This document shows, piece after piece, positions 1 to 12,239 of a stretch of DNA of 64,000 bases (position 1 is its first letter; each line of letters begins with the position of its first letter). A model generated the notes under the pieces. It searched no databases. It had not been told where the DNA came from and saw nothing but the letters and a program-made list of their open reading frames with translations. A program made the position numbers and the translations under genes. Source of the DNA: Phascolomyces articulosus (Eukaryota > Mucoromycota > Mucoromycetes > Mucorales > Lichtheimiaceae); NCBI GenBank assembly GCA_025677815.1, contig JAIXMP010000072.1:1-64000 (forward strand), written 5' to 3'.

Positions 1-288
1 GGTTTTCATCATAGAAATAAATTTGTTAATTTTTACGACATCGTCCTTCGACTAGGTAAACTCGGTTTAGTTTGAGGACTTCAAAACCAATTTGTTGGTT
101 AGCCAATATATTATATGGAGCAGATGGTAAAAAAAAAAGGCAGTACAGTATGAACACAAAAATTAAGGATCAATTTCTTTTATTATGCGGACCTTTTTTT
201 TTAGGTTTCAAGAATAAAGCAACACATGATGCGTAAACAGAATAAAAAGAACTTGTTCTTTCCCGTTTTTTTTCCCGCGCTTAAAATA

Positions 289-1118
289 ATGGCCAAAAGT
301 ACTACCGACATTACGTATACTCAGCTTGCCAAAGTATTTGACCATGCCATTTTGAAACCTGATCAAACCACCAAGGATGTAGAACAAGGGTGTCAATTAG
401 CACTCGAATATGATGCCAAGTCTGTATGTGTCAAACCTTGTGATGTCAAACAAGCAGCCGAGATTTTAAAAGGGTCGAGTGTCCTTGTTGGTACTGTTAT
501 TTCATTTCCTCATGGTAACTCACCTACCTCTGCCAAAGTGGCTGAAGCTTTACAAGCGGTTCAAGACGGTGCTATTGAATTGGATGTAGTGATCAATATT
601 GGACACTTGAAATCCGGTCTTTATGATACATGTCAAAAGGAATTGGAGACTATTATCAAAGCATGTAAGGCGAAACAACCGAATGTTATTTTCAAGATTA
701 TCTTTGAAAATGCTTATTTGACAAAGGAGGAAATTGTCAAGGCGTGTAAGATTGCTGAAGCAGCAGGTGCAGAGTTTGTCAAGGTAAAAAAAAAAAATGT
801 TGGGATGGGAAAAATACAAAAATTTATATAGATTGGGCTTGTCTTGGATGGAGAATCTCTTCTCTTTTCTCATATATAAAAAAACATCGTGTGTGTGTTT
901 ACAATTAGACATCGACTGGATTTGCATCTTCAGGTGCCACATATGAAGATATTGAATTAATGCGCGCCAGTGTCTCAGATCATATCCAAGTGAAGGCTTC
1001 AGGTGGTATCAAGACATTAGATCAAGTCCTTACATTCTTGGAAAAAGGGGCTACACGATGTGGATCTTCTTCTACAGGTCAAATCCTTGAAGAATTCAAA
1101 AAGAGAAACAATGCTTAA
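289..1118 (+). CDS. DERA: Deoxyribose-phosphate aldolase, DeoC/DERA family
   Basis: Predicted class I aldolase that cleaves 2-deoxyribose-5-phosphate to glyceraldehyde-3-phosphate and acetaldehyde in cytosolic deoxynucleoside catabolism. Two exons, 289-783 and 909-1118, join in frame to give 234 aa, normal for the family. The intron (784-908) splits the signature FVK|TSTGF, whose Lys forms the Schiff base in this family. A second family motif, VKASGGIKT, follows and carries the proton-relay Lys. The N-terminal half shows DHAILKPDQT and VGTVISFPHG, also typical of DeoC. I chose the ATG at 289 (MAKSTTDITY). The upstream ATG at 226 would add a 21-residue Lys/Phe-rich extension that is not family-like. 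An AATAAA-like sequence lies about 60 nt after the stop. The next gene, a transporter, is 1.6 kb downstream on the same strand. Family call is secure; physiological role is taken from the family. Confidence 0.93.
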
Positions 1119-2761
1119 ATAAGAGGATAGAACGTCTATTACATTTGTTCGCCCTTTGTACAGTTTATCATCCGACAAAAATAAAGTTCTTTTCCGCGAA
1201 ATACCATTTTATACCTGGTATATAAAGCATCTTGTGTTTCAAACTAGTCAATATAAAAGAATGTGTTAGTATATATATATATATTATGTTGCTTTTTTTC
1301 GATTGTCCAGGATTATATAATTGCTCATTTTTAATGCATGAATACCGTGTTAAGCTATCTCCTGCTATTTTCTTTTTATTTTAACCCATATCACATTTTA
1401 GTACACAACACATATATATTTCTTTTTATATGTACATAAAGTATATAATGGGTATTAAGCTATTTAGATGGTGATTACCTTTATAGAAAAACAAGTTCGA
1501 ATGTGACGCACAGACCAACACTGGTGATTTTTCTTGATAAAGTGTATGGACATAATAAAACAATCCACTATGAGTCAAATGGATTGAGCAAGTGATCTCT
1601 AGTCCACAGCTTAACTTTATAAGTTACACCAAAAAAAGGGACTCAATTTTTTTTTTTCGTCTTTGGAAAAAATCACCCATAAAAATACTATTCTTGATTT
1701 ACAATAAAATAATGCTTATTGAAAAATATTCAAACTGTTGATTTTTTTTTATTACTGCTAATAATATTTTTTTGTGTTTTTTTTTAATATCTACTACGTA
1801 CTCAAATTTATTACCATTCAACTATGAATAATATAATATTAGTAGTATTAGCTGAGTCCCATAAGGATTCGTTGGTAAGATTGATCTAATTTACACTTTC
1901 TCGTTTATTTTTCCAAACTTTGCCATTTTTAACACGCAAAAGATTTCTTATGAAGAACACCTGTTCTGCATGATTTCTAGCATTTCCTTTTGAACCCGCC
2001 GATTACCCGAAAAGTAGATGAAGATTCTTATAAAAGAATGGCAGCACGTTGCATCGGAGCAAGTGAGCAACAACAATAAACAATTTTATAATCTTAGAAT
2101 TGTTGGTTCAACATAAACTGTTCTTTTATAGAAAATCCAAGCCAACCTTATTTATCTAACAAACAAAAAAAAAAAATTAATAATAGGAATAGAATAAATC
2201 ATGAATGATGCTAAAAAAAAATTATAGGGCACATTATTGACACAAAAATAAATTGGGCTGACGTGATACAATAAAAAAAATATGAAATCAACTTAACATC
2301 ATTCAATTTAAAAAGAAGTGTTTATATAACGATGATGGGGATGAGATGGATAGAAAGGCAAAACGGGTGAGTTGTTAAAAAAGAAAAAAAAAGATGATGA
2401 CTATCTTTAGATAGGATTGATTGATTATTATTGTTCTGTGAAAAAGAACATTTTTAAACGAAAAAGAAATGGGTAAATGTAGAAAATCTAATTCGCCTTT
2501 TTTGATGTGTTTCGATGGACAAATTCTTCATTTTCTCCGCCAAAATGGCAAAAAGGAAATCAAAAAAAGAAAGTACAGAAGGCTCTAAAGAGAGAAAAAA
2601 AAAAGCATAAACGGCATTTCTCGTGATACCCGTTTTTTATTTTTATTTTTTTTTGTTGAAAGAGTTTCAATGCAATTCACTCCTTGTTCTTCTTCCTTTT
2701 TTTTTCATTCCTGCCCACTCCTTTTTTTTTTTTTTTTTACTTGAATCATTTTATATAACTC
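1119..2761. other. Intergenic, AT-rich
   Basis: This is 1.6 kb without a supportable gene. It holds the 3' flank of the aldolase gene and long A and T runs. A pyrimidine/T-rich stretch around 2690-2746 lies just ahead of the transporter ATG, a common promoter-proximal feature here. I see no RNA gene or clear repeat. Confidence 0.5.
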
Positions 2762-5163
2762 ATGGTAAAGCCATCAGAAGATGTTGATAATGAAAAACAA
2801 CAAGAAGATCTAGTGGTGGCTAATGCTGAAGGTCATCATTCACAACCATCCTCTGTGGTGGGTGAACCTAATGATCGACCATCAAAAAATAATCGTTCTA
2901 TCATGGATGAGGATGCCATCTCACTTGGATTTAGAGATAATGAAAATCCATTTACAACTGAGGCTGAAGAAAAGGTCCGACGGTAAGGCCAAAACAAATA
3001 ATGATGAACTCTACAACAACAAACGATATACTGTGTTTATTCAATCAAATCATTATCTAGAAAAGTAGATTTTCATGTCTTACCTGTCCTTCTCTTGGCT
3101 GAATTAGTAGCACGTTATGGCCAGTAAGTTCTTCTCCCATTCAATTGTAAAGAGAATAAACAAAATAAATAACACCATGAATAGTCTAGTGGTATCCAAT
3201 GCGAAATTAGGTGGACTTTTACAAGATCTCAACATGACAGAAGGTCAATATCGATGGACATTATCAGCTTATTATTTTGCATTTATCATTCTTAATATAC
3301 CCGTAACAATTCTTTTTCGAAGATGGCGACCTTCCATTTTTATGACCCTTCTTATATTGTAAAGTCGTTTTTTATTTTTTTTTAGCAGCATGTTGTCATG
3401 CTTGTGTCACCCATTTTGTAAGAAAAAAAAATTATTGACAGAACTCTATTATTTACTTGATTTAGCTCGTGGGGTGTCCTTGGTATGTCGACTGCTGCTA
3501 CCAAAGATTTCCCTGGTTTTCTCATATGTAGAATTATTTATGGTACAACGGAAGCAGGTATATATAAATATTTTTTTTTTCACATGGCATTCATTGATAC
3601 ACACACACACACAGTTCAATACGTAGTAGTTGTAGACATATTAATAACTTATAATTTAAATAATAATAGTATATAGTCCAATTCAAAAGTAAGGTGTCAC
3701 AAAAATAATGCTACTTCATTTACATAAGGTTGGATTGGAAGTAATACGCAACTTCTTTTAATCTAACCATAAATCACTTAATTTTTTTTTAGATACTATA
3801 TTTCCCTTTGGTATAAAAGAAATGAATATGCTCAACGCCAAGGATACACAGCCGTCGTTACCACCTTAGGGAGTGCTTCTGTTGGTTTAATCGCTTTTGG
3901 TGTTAGTCATATTCCCACAGATCGATTAAATACTTGGCAATGGTATGTAAATCAAACGATATATAAAAAATATATTAGCAATACAATCGAATGGAAGAAT
4001 CTAATAAACTCCCTTTAATGAAAGGATGTGTATTATATTTGGTACACCATCTATTATTCTTGCATGTATTGCATTTTTCCAAATCCCTGATAAACCCGAA
4101 ACTGCAAAATTCCTCACTGAAGATGAACGAAATATCGAATTAGAACGAATAAAAATTGGTAAATCAACATCATCATTTTGACACGAATTTTTTTATTCGA
4201 CGACAACAACAACAACAATCGGTAACACTATTTTGCACCCCCCCCTTCCTTTTTTTTATATAGATCAAGGAGCTGCTCATGATCAAACTTGGGCTTGGTC
4301 TCAAGTAAAATCTGTCCTTACTGATTGGAAAGCCTATTATTTTGCTGTTTTATATTGTCTTACAGGTGTTGCTGGATCAGGAGTCAAATTAGCTCTACCT
4401 TCCATTATTGATGGTATGGGTGATTGGGAACCTGATGTGTCTCAAGCACTTACTACTCCTCCTTATATAATAGCTAGTTTTGCTATTCTTATTGTATCTT
4501 ATTATTCAGGTAAAAAAAAATTCATATAACTCTTCTTTTACTCTTTGAAAGATGATAATAATAACTTTCAATATATATATATATATAGATCGAGTATTTG
4601 AACGAGCCTATTTTCTACTTGGTGCCAATGCCATTGCTGCCGTTGGATTCATTATGATTATGTTTATACCTGATCAATATGTATGGCCACGATATATTGG
4701 TACTTGCATTTTAGTAGCATCTACGGTAATAATAATAATTTTTTTTTCGTTCATTTAATACGACGACGATCAAGCTCTTGTTTTTATTTCACTTGTGCTA
4801 ATATATATTTCTATCATATAGCGAGTGGATAATTCAATTCGATCAGCATGGTATACTAGTAACTTTTGTGGTTTGACACGTCGAGCTGTTGCTTCTGGTG
4901 TTATTTATACCATTCATGCTATTGGTAATGCTCTTGGTGGTCAAATTTATTTCGATCCACCACGATATAGTAAAGGACATACGATTGCCATTTGTGTTAT
5001 TATTCTACAATCCATGATGATTTTAGGACTCCGTATTATTTTCAAACGCATTAACAAAAAACGATCAGAAATGACAGTAGAAGAAAAAGAACGATATCTT
5101 GCCAAATATAATGATCCAGGTCATATTGGTGATCGACATCCTGATTTCAGATATGCATTGTAA
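2762..5163 (+). CDS. MFS transporter, allantoate permease (Dal5-like) family, possibly broken
   Basis: Predicted plasma-membrane anion:cation symporter of the fungal Dal5/allantoate group. Exons read as 2762-2982, 3061-3123, 3185-3358, 3466-3557, 3793-3942, 4025-4158, 4264-4509, 4589-4725 and 4822-5163, about 520 aa. After an acidic cytosolic N-terminus of about 70 residues comes RKVDFHVLPVLLL at the start of TM1, then SNAKLGGLLQDLNM, GTTEAG, YYISLWYKRNEYAQRQ and, near the end, FCGLTRRAVASG and DPPRYSKGH. All sit where Dal5-type proteins have equivalent motifs. The tail is charged (KRINKKRSEMTVEEKERY). Exons 4 and 5 do not join in frame as read, and the expected short segment between GTTEAG and YYISL (LFPGV-like in relatives) is not visible. 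Either a micro-exon is missed in 3558-3792 or the gene is damaged. Substrate cannot be told from sequence; vitamins, allantoate and other small anions are known for relatives. Confidence 0.8.
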
Positions 5164-5475
5164 AAACACACACCACACACACATCTTTATCTCTTCTTTT
5201 AATTTTCCTTTTACTACTACTATTTTTTTCTTGTTTGTTTAATCGTAGATGTTTTATAGTTTTCTGCTTTTTATTATTTTTATTATTATTATTATTTGTT
5301 CCTTCTCCTCCTCATATTATTATCCTATATAGTTAATATAATACCATCATCCTCTTTCTTTTTTTTAACACGCAAAAATCCTCCTTCTTATGTACTTCCC
5401 TCTTATTCCCATTAGCATCCGATTTTTCTTTATTCTTTTTTTTTCTGTAATTGTATTGTAATATTAATAAAGTCG
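5164..5475. other. 3' flank of transporter
   Basis: About 300 nt, AT-rich, with an AATAAA-like site near 5466 just before the left TIR of the repeat element. Nothing else is seen. Confidence 0.4.
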
Positions 5476-6624
5476 TATGGTGCAAACCATTTTAAATAGA
5501 CATTTTTTCTTGCCATTTTTCAAAATTGAACTACTCTTTGGGTTTCTAAGGTATTTAAAATACGTTCCAGGAATTTTATAATATAATATACAGAGAATAT
5601 AAATCCTGGAATGGATTCTTGATAGAATAGATCATGATTACAAAGAAGAGATTTTTTTTTAAAAAAAAGGATTATAGCAGAGAGACACCAATCGATGTAA
5701 CACATTTCTATGCATATATAACCAGTAAATATCCATATATAGTTTATGCTTGTATGCACCTATTAATACATTACTATCTCCACAATTTTACAGCTATAAT
5801 ATAGATAATGACTTAAACTGACGTGTATTATTGCTGCTATTAAATAAAAAGTAGTTGGATAAGAAAAGTTATTGATAAGGATGGAAGTGCAGATGTCCCC
5901 CGTTAATTTCACCCTTGTTAGAATCTACCCCTCTTTAAATTCATGTTTTTTCATGTAATACCTACTAGGTATCATAAGGAAAGTTTTCACTTTTCGATTA
6001 ATTACACTTTCTTGTGTATATAAAGCTTTGAATTTTAAATATTTAAATTTTGTCTATCAATAAAAGATGCTTGTACAACGTAGTTTATTCATACAATGTC
6101 ATTTTTTATAAATATTAAGCATGTTTATTTATGTCTTCTGTTAAGAGGGCGTGTATTGATTTCTTATTTTCTTATTGTTGAACGATATACCTTATTTGGT
6201 ATACCGTTCTGATTTACTCCATTTCATAACAATGGCATTATTCCTTTCTTCCTCATTTTATTTTGGATATACACCTATTCCGCATACTCTTTTCCTCTGG
6301 ACACGGCAATGAAGGGTAACCTGAAAGAGAGATTTTATATATAATCAAGTGATCCGACACTAAAACTCCATTTTCCCTCGTCCCAAAATATATTTTTATA
6401 TGTTCATAATTCGATGGGAATATCCAAGCCAACTTCGTAAAAACATTGGGATGCCTGAGCCATCATTTCAATATAATAACAGTGTATCTCTTTATTTAAT
6501 GATCTACACTTATTTATTGATATTATTTAAAGGCTGGAAACTAAACATACATCCACATACATAATAATCTTTCAAGTGTTTCATCTTTTTTCTAGTTTCG
6601 TTTTGCATTTATCTACCATTTTAT
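5476..6624 (-). mobile_element. TIR element copy A (truncated), inverted relative to copy B
   Basis: The left end, 5476-5503, begins tatggtgcaaaccattttaa and matches the TIRs of copy B at 17467 and 19340. From there the sequence follows the reverse complement of copy B for about 1.1 kb. Shared landmarks are the caattttgaactac/gtagttcaattttg block near 5520, the block around 5810-5880, the atgtaatacctactaggtat block near 5955, and the block around 6500-6605. Homology stops near 6624, where a foldback element and a decayed gene follow, so the distal end with its TIR is missing. No intact ORF is visible, so this is a non-autonomous copy. The superfamily is not recognised. Confidence 0.7.
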
Positions 6625-6635
6625 AAGAGAATAGT

Positions 6636-6724
6636 ACTACATGGGTAGCAAAAATTTAGAAGCCAGACATCACGGGCAGCAAGTTACTAAGATGTCTAAC
6701 AGTTCTGCTACCGGTGTAGTAATT
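6636..6724. repeat. Small foldback (hairpin) element, copy 1
   Basis: The stretch runs from tactacatgggtagcaa to ctgctaccggtgtagta, so its ends are near-perfect inverted repeats. An internal stretch, cgggcagcaagttactaaga, repeats the left arm. A shorter relative sits at 11045-11101. It lies exactly where homology of element copy A ends, suggesting it or its neighbour interrupted that copy. Confidence 0.6.
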
Positions 6725-6899
6725 CTTAAAATAAATTGCGCCACCCCCATGTTTTTTCAGACGGACAACACAACACGATGTTTTGTCTTGGCTATTTTTT
6801 CCTCCTCACTTCCCCGCTATTTTACTGGTGCTACTCATTATTATTAACTACCTCATAGTAACCCAAAACGACAAACAATCATGCAACTATTCTTTATAC

Positions 6900-7863
6900 T
6901 TATTCATCAGCATTGACAGTCCAATCGTTCAACTTTTCGCGTTGAGTACTTGTCAAAGTAACATCACGATCAGTACCACATACTTGTACAATCCTAAGAG
7001 CATCAGTACGTGGCTTGTTGAGTTCATCAAGGCGATATAAAAATTCATTTGCCTATATACCTTGGATCTAAATCTACAAAGAAACTCATACTTACCCTTC
7101 AATATATATTTACATTTACCCTGCCGCTCCCCCATTTAGGCTTTCGAACTACCACGCGCTTTCCTACTCCTGTATACTCTCCATCTGTCATTTCATCTAA
7201 CATATATGCTGCCTCAAACAGCTTTTCTCCACCATGGTAGTTAAACTCCAATTGAGCATTATGGCAATTGAAGGCATTCAATCGTCGAGTCTTTGTCTAT
7301 ATAAAAGGTCAGAATATATTTGTTAATAACTATTTTCTTTTTATTTTCTTAATGTATAGGGATAGCTATTACGACGACGAGACAACGCTTTTTGTTGCTG
7401 ATGATCAACTGGTCGACGGATCTGAGAACGTTTATAATCGTAATGGGAATAAATCTTCTGCGACAAGCTATCGCGCGAAATATTATATTGCTGTAGCCCT
7501 TCTATGTAAGAAGCAATATTGTTACGGACACCAACGTTATGTGGGCTTTTATAATCTTTATCCAATTTAGAGTCCTCTACACCCAACGCATAGTTTTGAT
7601 GCCTGATGGCTTTCTGTAACTCAACAGTATAATTAACTAGACCTATATAATTTCCTATATTTATATTTTCATAATATGCTTCTTACAGAGTGGTTTGTTG
7701 AACTAGCCGTTTGAATAGGAGGATTATTGGATGTAATTGGATCAACAACAGTGCGTTGACTAGACATTACCGCGATGGAACGCTACGTTGCCATCATCTG
7801 GTTTTGGAGTACAGTATTTTCTGCTTCCAGTTGACGGACATGATCTATCAAGGTAAGACTATT
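6900..7863 (-). pseudogene. Decayed multi-exon gene, unknown function
   Basis: Minus-strand coding-like segments with splice sites are at about 7857-7683, 7642-7354, 7296-7120 and 7052-6900. The first carries a leucine-zipper-like heptad run, LIDHVRQLEAENTVLQNQ, followed by an in-frame stop at 7783-7785. The second contains HNVGVRNNIASYIEGLQQY. The third contains GGEKLFEAAYMLDEM and RKPKWGSGR. It joins cleanly through a 67-nt intron to the last, ANEFLYRLDELNKPRTDALR, which ends in a stop at 6900-6902. Junctions 1-2 and 2-3 do not keep frame. Base composition is richer in GC than the flanks. I do not recognise the family. Its position inside the interrupted TIR element suggests it arrived with another mobile element, which is inference. 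Confidence 0.45.
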
Positions 7864-8012
7864 ATAATATCTCTTTCTGTTTCCTTTTTTTTTGCTTCAA
7901 AGATTTAATACGTAATAATAACAATAATAAAATCGGTATTTTTACCATAAAATATAAACTATACACGCGTCCAAAAGTTTAATGAGCTCTATCACCCATT
8001 TTGCTGTTTTAA

Positions 8013-8136
8013 CACTACGGGAAAGAAACTTGTTAAATCTTGTTCATTCTGGTAACTTCAATAAAGTTGGTCCAAACAGATATTTTATTGAAATTACCAG
8101 AATGAACAAGATTTAACAAGTTTCTTTCCCGTAGTG
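8013..8136. mobile_element. CACTA-ended palindromic MITE with TAA target duplication
   Basis: An almost perfect 124-bp palindrome: cactacgggaaagaaacttg at the left and caagtttctttcccgtagtg at the right, arms of about 55 nt, loop of about 15 nt. It is flanked on both sides by TAA (8010-8012 and 8137-8139), a 3-bp target duplication. CACTA-type ends plus a 3-bp duplication are the hallmark of CACTA (EnSpm/CMC) elements, so this is best read as a miniature non-autonomous member. It could form a strong hairpin in DNA or RNA. It lies about 360 nt upstream of the P450 start. Confidence 0.8.
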
Positions 8137-8499
8137 TAAATTGAGATAACCCTTCAACATGATAAAACAATGCATATGCAGACCTCTGTAAAATAGACTC
8201 TGTCCATATTATGTAATGCAATAACAAAAACAAACATTTAGGATGCACTATGTTCCCCCATTTTAACAATACTGTGATAGGCCCTCAAAACAGCGTGATA
8301 GTTTCCTTTTTGCCCAGTGCCTTAGAGCATTGCACAGGATAGAAACTCTGTGCTTTAAACCTTACATGGTAAATAAATAACGTTACAGATGATGGGTCGT
8401 TGATACTTTGGAAGATAAAATTCTCAATTCCCTTCTCTGTTTCTCTTCCTTCTTTTTTTTTAACTTGTAATTTTTTTTTCTTTTTGAAAAGGAAGGAAA

Positions 8500-10784
8500 A
8501 TGGATCAAACTAGCCAAATCGTTTCCTATTTACCAAAGATCGACCGTGAAAAGTTACCAACAATTGCACGTATCACGACAGCTGTTCTTGTAGTTCTTTA
8601 TGCATATAAAAAGACAATAGCAACGAGCCAAGAGGATGAAGTACCTAAAGGATTGAAATCTGTTCCTGTTGCTCCAGGTCGTCAATTTTTATTTGGTAAA
8701 TAAATATACTATTTATTAATAACGTATAACATATTTGTTGTGATGATGGATAAAGAAAAAAAAACGATGTTATTATACATCATGGTGATGATAAGGATAT
8801 ACATAAATAATCTATTATAAATATTAGGCCATTTACTCACATTGGGAAAACGTCCTATTTTACAACTTCAAAAATGGCACGAAACGATTGGTAAGTTGTG
8901 ATAGAAAATAAATACGAGAAAGAACAATAATGTAACATCTGATATTATTTATTAGATGGACCCTTCCTTAAAGTTTACTTCGGGGCACGCCAAATTATTA
9001 TGATTAATGACCCAGAGGTGGCGCATGAAATATTTGTTCAGCGGGGTGCATTCACTTCATCTCGTGCAGCACATACGTATGCTCATAATATTTACAGCAC
9101 TGGTGGAAGGTATAACAATAAGGAGATAACGAGAAAAAAATCATTATTAATTATTATTGTTGGCAACAATAACATACTAATGGTTAATATATAAAAAATA
9201 GAGGTGTTGCTATCGCCAAGGCCGGTAAAAAATGGAAAAATTCGCGTTCTCTCAGTAAGTATGATTAGTATGTTTCGTCAAAAAAGAATTTCATTATTAG
9301 ATACACTGTGAACAAATTGATTCATTATATATACTCTTTAAAATAAACCAGCACTCGATATCCTTGCACCCAAAGTTGTAAATGAATTCGATGATGTGAT
9401 TATCGAGGAAACCCGAATGGCTGCAGATATTTTGATCAGAGCCACCGTAACCCAAGGCAGTATTAATCCATTAAAAACACTTCAATTAGCTACAATGAAT
9501 ATCATTACATTGACTGCATTTGGTGAACGTTTCCCATCCACCGATGATCCAATGTTCCGTATTCTTGTGGATTTTGTCGAACGTACTTTGATTTATTCTG
9601 GTGTTATGGGTGATACAGGAGCTTTTTTCCCAAAGCTGGGATGGATTGATGTGATCTCTGGAAGACGTCGCAAATTGCGCGCCTTTGTCAGAGAATTTCG
9701 TGATAAGCCCTTGGCCATTCTGATAGAACGAGCCAGAAAGAGTAAAACAAATTGTCTTGTCAAGACCATTGACGAGATGAAGGAAAAATACGAACTGGAT
9801 GAATCAGATCTTACCATTATTTTATCAGATTTGATTGCTGCTGGCAGTGATACCACAGCTGTGTCACTGACTTGGGCATTTGCTATTTTGGTGCGATATC
9901 CTGAAACCCAAAAGAAGATGCAGCAAGAAATTGACGCATTTGTTGCCAAGGAATGTCGTATGCCACGTTATCAAGATAGAGACCAATTTTCTTACACGGT
10001 TTCAGTTCAAAAAGAATGCATGCGTTATCGTACTACCACCAATTTTGGTATACCCCACGTTTCGACGGAAGCATGTGAGGAAGTTAATAGATGGTTTTTA
10101 TATGTTCATTATTTTATTTGCGAACAGGACGATGGATTACTAAGTTGCATTTTTATATCATTATACTACTGTTGAAAACCTAAAACAGTTGAATATCGTG
10201 GATATTATATTCCAAATGACTCAAGCATTATTTCTTCCATGTATTCAATGCACAGAAATCCAGCTGTATTCCCTGATCCTGACAAATTTGACCCTGAACG
10301 ATTCATATCAAATACCAAGAGCATGTATGCTGCTGCTAATGGTCCTTTAGAAAACCGGGATCATTTCAACTTTGGTTGGGGAAGGTAAGGAATCCTTTAA
10401 TATTATAATTATGTAATACTTTACTGATTACGAATTTCATATTATGGAGATATTTAAAAATCATCCTTTTACAGACGTCTTTGCCCTGGTATACATTTGG
10501 TAATTATATGGCTATTTGTTTCTATGTTCTAGACAAAATTGGATGGTATATATGCTAATTTAAAACTTGGATGAATAACTGTGGTGGTGATTATTGTATT
10601 TATGGAGTAGGCTGAAGTTGAACTTTTTAATGTCTTTATATTTGTCTTTGCCAAATGTACTATTGAACCAACTTTCGATGCTCAAGGCAATCCCGAATAT
10701 CCCAACATTGAGGATGTCAAAGTCGGTGGTGCCGTTGTCACACCTGTCGAATATAAAGTTCGGTTTGTACCGCGTGCTTTTTAA
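8500..10784 (+). CDS. Cytochrome P450 monooxygenase, membrane-anchored
   Basis: Haem-thiolate monooxygenase, probably ER-anchored and dependent on P450 reductase; substrate unknown. Eight exons (8500-8695, 8828-8890, 8956-9109, 9202-9254, 9352-10074, 10189-10384, 10475-10499, 10611-10784) sum to 1584 nt, 527 aa, a normal length. A hydrophobic N-terminal helix (TTAVLVVLYAY) is the membrane anchor. The I-helix oxygen-binding motif is AGSDTTA near residue 320, the K-helix ExxR is ECMR near 377, and the meander segment is DPERF. The haem loop, FGWGRRLCPG, has Cys near 465 and is split by the exon 6/7 junction. The last intron leaves a 25-nt exon 7 carrying the haem Cys. It is followed by an alpha/beta hydrolase (+) and an adenylating enzyme (-), so it may belong to a small biosynthetic or detoxification group. 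It resembles zygomycete-expanded CYP families such as CYP509; that placement is a guess. Confidence 0.92.
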
Positions 10785-12239
10785 ACAATCATATTGTTTA
10801 TATCTAATTATTATATAACATATACGACGACAACGAAGAACAATGTATCTTTATCTCTATCCCATATACTCAATATTCGTATTCCTTTTTGTTTTTTGTT
10901 TTTTTCACGATAAATATATCCCATGATTTATTACATTTCATATAAATTATATTGTTATATTATAAACAATATATATAACATAATAGTGTTTTTATTTCCA
11001 TATTTTTTATGTTTGCACAACGATCATGAGAATCAGAAAGAGCATTACTACACGGGTAGCAAGTTGCTAAGATGCCAAACAGTTTTGCTACCCGTGTATT
11101 ATTTTCTATTTCTATACATAATCATTATAGTGTCACACGAATTATGTCATTTAAAAAAGATAAAAATTAATTTCTCACATCGACTTCAAGAAAGCGTGAC
11201 ACCCTGTATATGCATGCGAACTTGGCAGATAACTCCAATGCAATTAAACCCCGGAGGAACATTGGTAAACCGTCTATATCTACAGATACACACCTTCTGG
11301 TTCGTAAATGTATTTACAATAGGCTTGATGGGGAATGGGTTTTGATAGTTTTGAGTCTACGTACTTGTAATTTTACGCATGATTTCCCCACAGAAAACAA
11401 ATCCATTCTCTAGCTGAGAATGTAATTATATATATATTATGTTAGGGTTGGTGAGATAGAAATAAGAATAAATTGAAGAGGTATGATATACAAAAAAATT
11501 ACAGATATGGACCAACAAGGTGACCACTTACTTTTTTAGCATTTTCAAATTTGTATTCTCGATTTCTAAATCGACTACATTTTTATTTTTTGCTTTTCAT
11601 TGCATATAAGTAAAAAAGAACGTCATGACTAGAGTAGATCAACATTTGGTATCAATTTTTGTTCCGATAAGTAACAATATAAATGGTTTCCGCGGCATTT
11701 ATTATACCAATTCTACTAATTTACTGATCATATGTATTAGTACAGGTTGAAGATCTGATGATTAAACAATTAAGAAAAGCATATTGTAATCAGATGAAAT
11801 CCATTATTATCAGGAAAATGATGCATTTTACCTCTTTCGATTAGAGGTTCTTAATTGTGATGGCTCTTTTAATTAGCTGAAATTATAGTTTTAAAGGGTC
11901 ATTTAGCGATTTGTAATCGATTGATGTTGATCTTTATGATTTATAGATAGTTACCTTTTAGAAGCAGAAAGCTACTAAATGATGAATAGAGGATATGTGG
12001 CAAAAGGAAATACACTAGTCTATATATTAATAAAGCGTCTGCACTATCATAATAAGATGCTTATTTTTCTGTTTACATGCACGTAAGTAAAAAAATTTTG
12101 CATACATGAACTTGAAACGCAAAAGTATTGGTTTAGCAGATTAGGAAAAAAGATGAAATATATAAATAAATGACCCCACTTCTTTGTAATATACGTTACT
12201 TTTTGACATTATTAAAAAAGATTAAAAAAAAAGTCTACA
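10785..12239. other. Intergenic with foldback element
   Basis: This is 1.45 kb between the P450 and the hydrolase. Apart from the hairpin element at 11045-11101 it is AT-rich with no supportable gene. A somewhat GC-richer patch around 11180-11345 is open in two frames but has no recognisable protein. Confidence 0.5.
11045..11101. repeat. Small foldback (hairpin) element, copy 2
   Basis: Inverted arms tacacgggtagcaa (11049-11062) and ttgctacccgtgta (11085-11098) enclose a 22-nt loop that repeats part of the arm (gttgctaagatg). It is clearly related to 6636-6724, where the same arms and the core aagttactaagatg occur in a longer version. Likely a miniature mobile element. Confidence 0.6.

Noticed and set aside
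226..288. Upstream start for the aldolase
   Set aside because: It would add a Lys/Phe-rich leader without family support; the ATG at 289 fits the family N-terminus.
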